Part shown: positions 6,316-8,104 of the stretch, one piece after another
Layout: the number at the start of each line of letters is the position of its first letter
Position numbering within the stretch: the stretch's first letter is position 1
Assembly (NCBI GenBank): GCA_020024645.1
Contig: JAHHTN010000082.1
Coordinates: 1-8,104 of the forward strand
Length of the DNA stretch: 8,104 nt
Direction: 5' to 3'
Source: Faecalimonas sp.
Lineage (GTDB): Bacteria; Bacillota; Clostridia; Lachnospirales; Lachnospiraceae
The notes under the pieces: model-generated
Seen by the model: only the letters and a program-made list of their open reading frames with translations
Database searches by the model: none
Told to the model about the DNA's origin: nothing
Position numbers and translations under genes: made by a program

Positions 6316-6486
6316 TCACTTTCTTAAAAATTCAAATTCATCTAAGTTACCCATACAAAAAATATAGCAAACAAGCCAGAAAATAAATCCATATGTCTTA
6401 AAAATCATAGTTGGAGGAAGTCCTAAATATTCTGCTACTTTCTGACCATTTAAATGAATTTTTCTTTTCCGCAAGTAAATTTTCAA
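6316..6486 (-). pseudogene. Unrecognised 56-codon fragment, possibly YbaK-like or helix-turn-helix remnant
   Basis: The frame opens at TTG 6486, with GGGAG almost touching it, and ends at TGA 6318-6316. The stretch HLNGQKVAEYLGLPPTMIFK recalls the GVKVAEKLGxxPEQVFKTLV block of YbaK/Cys-tRNA(Pro) deacylases, but it could equally recall the helix-turn-helix of a small regulator. A hydrophobic stretch, FIFWLVCYIFCM, follows and fits neither family. The start lacks a sensible Shine-Dalgarno spacing. I treat it as a remnant with no assigned function. Confidence 0.25.
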
Positions 6487-6510
6487 ATCTCCCTACTCTT
6501 TGTTATGTTA

Positions 6511-6594
6511 TTACAAAATCTGTTCTCTACTTTTTCTTTTGAAATATCGTTCAGAGTTTATGCAACTAATTTTATTTGCTCGCAAATCCGACAC
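6511..6594 (-). other. Possible 27-residue small open frame behind a good promoter and Shine-Dalgarno
   Basis: GTG 6594 is preceded by AAGGGG (6607-6602) with 7-nt spacing and by an extended -10 promoter about 35 nt above. The product is basic (MSDLRANKISC... ending FKRKSREQIL, 27 residues) and matches no family I know. A second GTG at 6596 in another frame gives only 12 codons. It could be a true small protein, or the severed 5' end of a lost gene that kept its expression signals; the setting favours the latter. Confidence 0.3.
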
Positions 6595-6629
6595 ACTTTT
6601 TCCCCTTGATAAAATTTAAAATTTTTATA

Positions 6630-6657
6630 ATTATACCATATCGAACTATTATTTTCA
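6630..6657 (-). promoter_or_regulatory. Extended -10 sigma-A promoter in the decayed region
   Basis: The -10 is TATAAT (6635-6630) with TG one base upstream (TGGTATAAT). A poor -35, TGAAAA (6657-6652), lies 16 nt away. A strong Shine-Dalgarno and GTG follow 23-41 nt downstream. It may still drive transcription through the damaged genes into the deformylase-like gene. Confidence 0.6.
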
Positions 6658-6684
6658 TTAACTCTATAATATATATGCCTTTAT

Positions 6685-6852
6685 TTAATTTTTAATCTTC
6701 CAACCACTAGCCTCTTTTTTTATTCTTACAAAGTCAGCATATATTCCCGACTCATTGAGCAATTTATTGCGAGTACCTTTTTGGACAACTTTCCCATCAA
6801 AAATAGCAATAATATGACCTGCTTTTTTTACTGTTTGAATTCGATATGCAAT
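6685..6852 (-). pseudogene. C-terminal remnant of an ABC transporter ATPase
   Basis: IAYRIQTVKKAGHIIAIFDG, then KVVQKGTRNKLLN and SGIYADFV, match the end of an exporter-type ABC nucleotide-binding domain: the switch region normally IAHRL.TV..AD.I.V, then G.VVE.GTH.ELL...G.Y. The H-loop His is Tyr here. Everything before it (membrane domain, Walker A, signature motif, Walker B) is absent. The open frame extends 12 codons further upstream to 6888, but that part shows no similarity to the family. The tail EASGWKI is a usual ending of this class in Clostridia. Clearly a fragment; the cause of the truncation cannot be seen. Confidence 0.8.
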
Positions 6853-6915
6853 CATTTGATTCAGCAAGCATGGCTCCATTAGAAACATGAAAAGAATTAT
6901 TTTTTAATGCAAGTT

Positions 6916-7098
6916 CTACCTCTCCTGTATAAGAAAAAATATCCCATGGAAAGACGCATCATTTTTTCTGATATAGCTTTTCTTATATCTTGTATACAAT
7001 TCCCCTATAGTAATTCCTGCGTTTGCAGTAATCTTATGAAGCGATGCCTTTTGGAAACCATGTTCCAAAAATTTTGGCTTTTGCAGATTGTATGACAT
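6916..7098 (-). pseudogene. N-terminal remnant of a TetR-family regulator
   Basis: Residues about 10-38 (FLEHGFQKASLHKITANAGI, then TIGELYTRYK) form the TetR helix-turn-helix, which in relatives reads F.E.GY.KASLR.IA..AGVT.GALY.RYK. The first helix is shortened, since the usual 15-20 residues before FLEHG are missing. After TRYK the sequence departs from the family and ends at 60 residues instead of about 190, so the ligand-binding domain is gone. No convincing Shine-Dalgarno precedes ATG 7098. It lies just upstream of the ABC ATPase remnant in the same direction, as TetR genes commonly do for the exporters they control, so both may be relics of one efflux locus. Confidence 0.72.
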
Positions 7099-7274
7099 TT
7101 ATGCCAAGTATATACTCTCATTTCCCTATCGTTCTTTATTCTGTATCAAAAATATTGGTGCAAAATGTTTTTACTTCTTTTTTACTTTTTTTTAACCAAA
7201 ATACGATAGTTGTTAACTCTAAAATATTCTACACTAAAAAAGATGCAAAATTTCAAAAAGAAACGAGGACAACT
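7099..7274. other. Intergenic region between minus-strand relics and the plus-strand phosphatase gene
   Basis: AT-rich, with long T-runs (7164-7194). No strong sigma-A promoter for the downstream phosphatase gene is evident: TTGTTA and TACACT occur near 7210-7235 but are only 14 nt apart. The one clear signal is the ribosome binding site GAGGA at 7265-7269. Confidence 0.5.
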
Positions 7275-8104
7275 ATGAATTATTCTTTAATAGATATTGG
7301 TTCAAACTCCATTCGCTTAACTGTATATGAAATCAATGGTTCCAATTTCAAAACCCTTTTTCACTCTAAAATTATGGCTGGTTTAGCAGGATATGTAAAA
7401 AAAGGAAAACTTTCTAAGACTGGGATTGAAGTTGCCCAGTCAGCGCTTTTAGAGTTTAAAAATATTTTATTTTCACTATCCGTTGAAAACGTATCTGTGT
7501 TTGCTACTGCTTCCCTTAGAAATATAAAAAACACCGAAAAAGTAATGCAACTATTAAAAGAAGTTTCTGGTTTTAACATAGAACTTATTGATGAACATGA
7601 GGAAGCCCTTCTTAGCTATAATGGGGCAAAACTTGAATTTCCAGAAATTACAGAAGGTACCTTTACAGATATAGGAGGTGCTTCAACAGAAATTATATCT
7701 TTTTCAAATAACAATCCTACCAACATTGCCAGCTATAAAATCGGATCACTAAATCTATATAAAAATCATGTGAAAAGAATTCTTCCTGGCAAAAAATCTT
7801 TAGCCAATATTTCAGATGTTATTATAAAAGAATTGCCCCAAAAAACAGTTATGACATCTGCTCCTAATGCGCCTCTCATTTGTGTTGGTGGTACTGCTAG
7901 AGCAACGATGAAAATTGCTAGAAAAATTTATAATCTTCCTAAAGAATGCAACACTCTTACAAGCACGCAAGTAAACAATATTTTCAATCTTTTAACAAAT
8001 AACAATAATAAAAGCATCCGAATGATTCTACGTGTATCTCCTGACAGAATTCATACTATCATTCCTGGGCTTTCAATTTTAAAAAACATTTTACTAATAT
8101 ATAA
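7275..8104 (+). CDS. Ppx/GppA family phosphatase, 3' end cut by the window
   Basis: Members hydrolyse inorganic polyphosphate or the gamma phosphate of pppGpp. The 276 visible residues start with the actin-fold phosphate motif DIGSNSIR (7-14). Next comes the acidic block ELIDEHEEA (103-111), with the probable catalytic Glu, then the second phosphate loop TDIGGASTEI (131-140), where relatives usually have GGGSTE. CVGGTARAT (203-211) and SPDRIHTIIPGLSIL (255-269) are the later family blocks. Single-domain Ppx/GppA proteins are about 300 residues, so only the last 25-35 are missing. The start is ATG 7275, with GAGGA at 7265-7269. It faces away from the decayed region and shows no lesion. Polyphosphatase and pppGpp phosphatase cannot be told apart from the sequence. 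Confidence 0.92.
   Translation, partial: MNYSLIDIGSNSIRLTVYEINGSNFKTLFHSKIMAGLAGYVKKGKLSKTGIEVAQSALLEFKNILFSLSVENVSVFATASLRNIKNTEKVMQLLKEVSGFNIELIDEHEEALLSYNGAKLEFPEITEGTFTDIGGASTEIISFSNNNPTNIASYKIGSLNLYKNHVKRILPGKKSLANISDVIIKELPQKTVMTSAPNAPLICVGGTARATMKIARKIYNLPKECNTLTSTQVNNIFNLLTNNNNKSIRMILRVSPDRIHTIIPGLSILKNILLIY

Larger units (their letters stand above)
6180..6680 (-). other. Intergenic stretch with gene scraps and no intact gene of usual size
   Basis: About 500 AT-rich bases without a recognisable complete gene on either strand. It holds an extended -10 promoter (6630-6657), a 27-codon open frame (6511-6594) and a 56-codon open frame with a weak family resemblance (6316-6486). Stop codons are frequent in the other frames. 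Lying between three damaged genes and an ABC transporter remnant, it is best read as eroded coding sequence. Confidence 0.55.

Noticed and set aside
6609..6628. Near-palindromic A/T block below the 6630 promoter
   Set aside because: It consists only of A and T in AT-rich DNA, so imperfect symmetry is expected by chance.
6830..6945. Minus-strand open stretch in the third frame between the TetR and ABC remnants (contains YTGEVELALKN)
   Set aside because: It looks protein-like but I cannot match it to a family. It has no start with a Shine-Dalgarno and overlaps the ABC remnant in another frame.
1..8104. CRISPR arrays, tRNA or rRNA genes, insertion sequences, prophage or defence genes
   Set aside because: No regularly spaced repeats, no clover-leaf or rRNA-like sequence, no transposase fragments and no terminal inverted repeats were seen.

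Overview
This AT-rich window looks like chromosomal DNA of an endospore-forming Clostridia, most likely a Lachnospiraceae relative. The evidence is the spoIIIA sporulation operon, clostridial-type PNPase, deformylase-like and Ppx/GppA proteins, strong purine-rich ribosome binding sites, and A/T-rich codon use. I infer this from remembered family sequences; no database search was possible.

Layout. Positions 1-2665 (minus strand) hold the first five genes of the spoIIIA operon, in the order spoIIIAA-AB-AC-AD-AE. They are tightly packed, each with its own Shine-Dalgarno, and spoIIIAE runs off the left edge. Positions 2736-2783 hold an intrinsic terminator that separates this operon from pnp. pnp (2794-4884, minus) is a full-length polynucleotide phosphorylase gene that forms its own transcription unit. 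It has a terminator upstream (5046-5089), an extended -10 sigma-A promoter (4997-5025), a 10-bp perfect palindrome just above the -35, and a leader of about 105 nt dominated by a long stem-loop (4909-4985). Upstream of it is a short peptide-deformylase-like gene (5091-5501, minus) that has Met where deformylases carry a catalytic Gln.

From 5501 to about 7100 the minus strand is a zone of gene decay. A YaiI/YqxD-family gene has an internal deletion and a frameshift. An ArsC/Spx-family gene has an internal deletion and has lost its N-terminal Cys. A small membrane-protein gene has lost its C-terminus and is fused in frame to the ArsC-like gene. Further upstream lie unrecognised scraps, the last 50-odd residues of an ABC transporter ATPase, and the DNA-binding end of a TetR-type regulator. 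The deformylase-like gene is the only member of this former cluster that still looks whole.

At 7275 a Ppx/GppA-family phosphatase gene begins on the plus strand and runs, still open, to the right edge, lacking only its last few dozen codons.

How the genes work together: the spoIIIA products build the mother-cell half of the SpoIIIA-SpoIIQ channel during engulfment. PNPase acts in RNA turnover. Ppx/GppA acts on polyphosphate or (p)ppGpp. I see no new multi-gene system. The most interesting signals are the structured pnp leader and the cluster of neighbouring genes that carry separate internal deletions.
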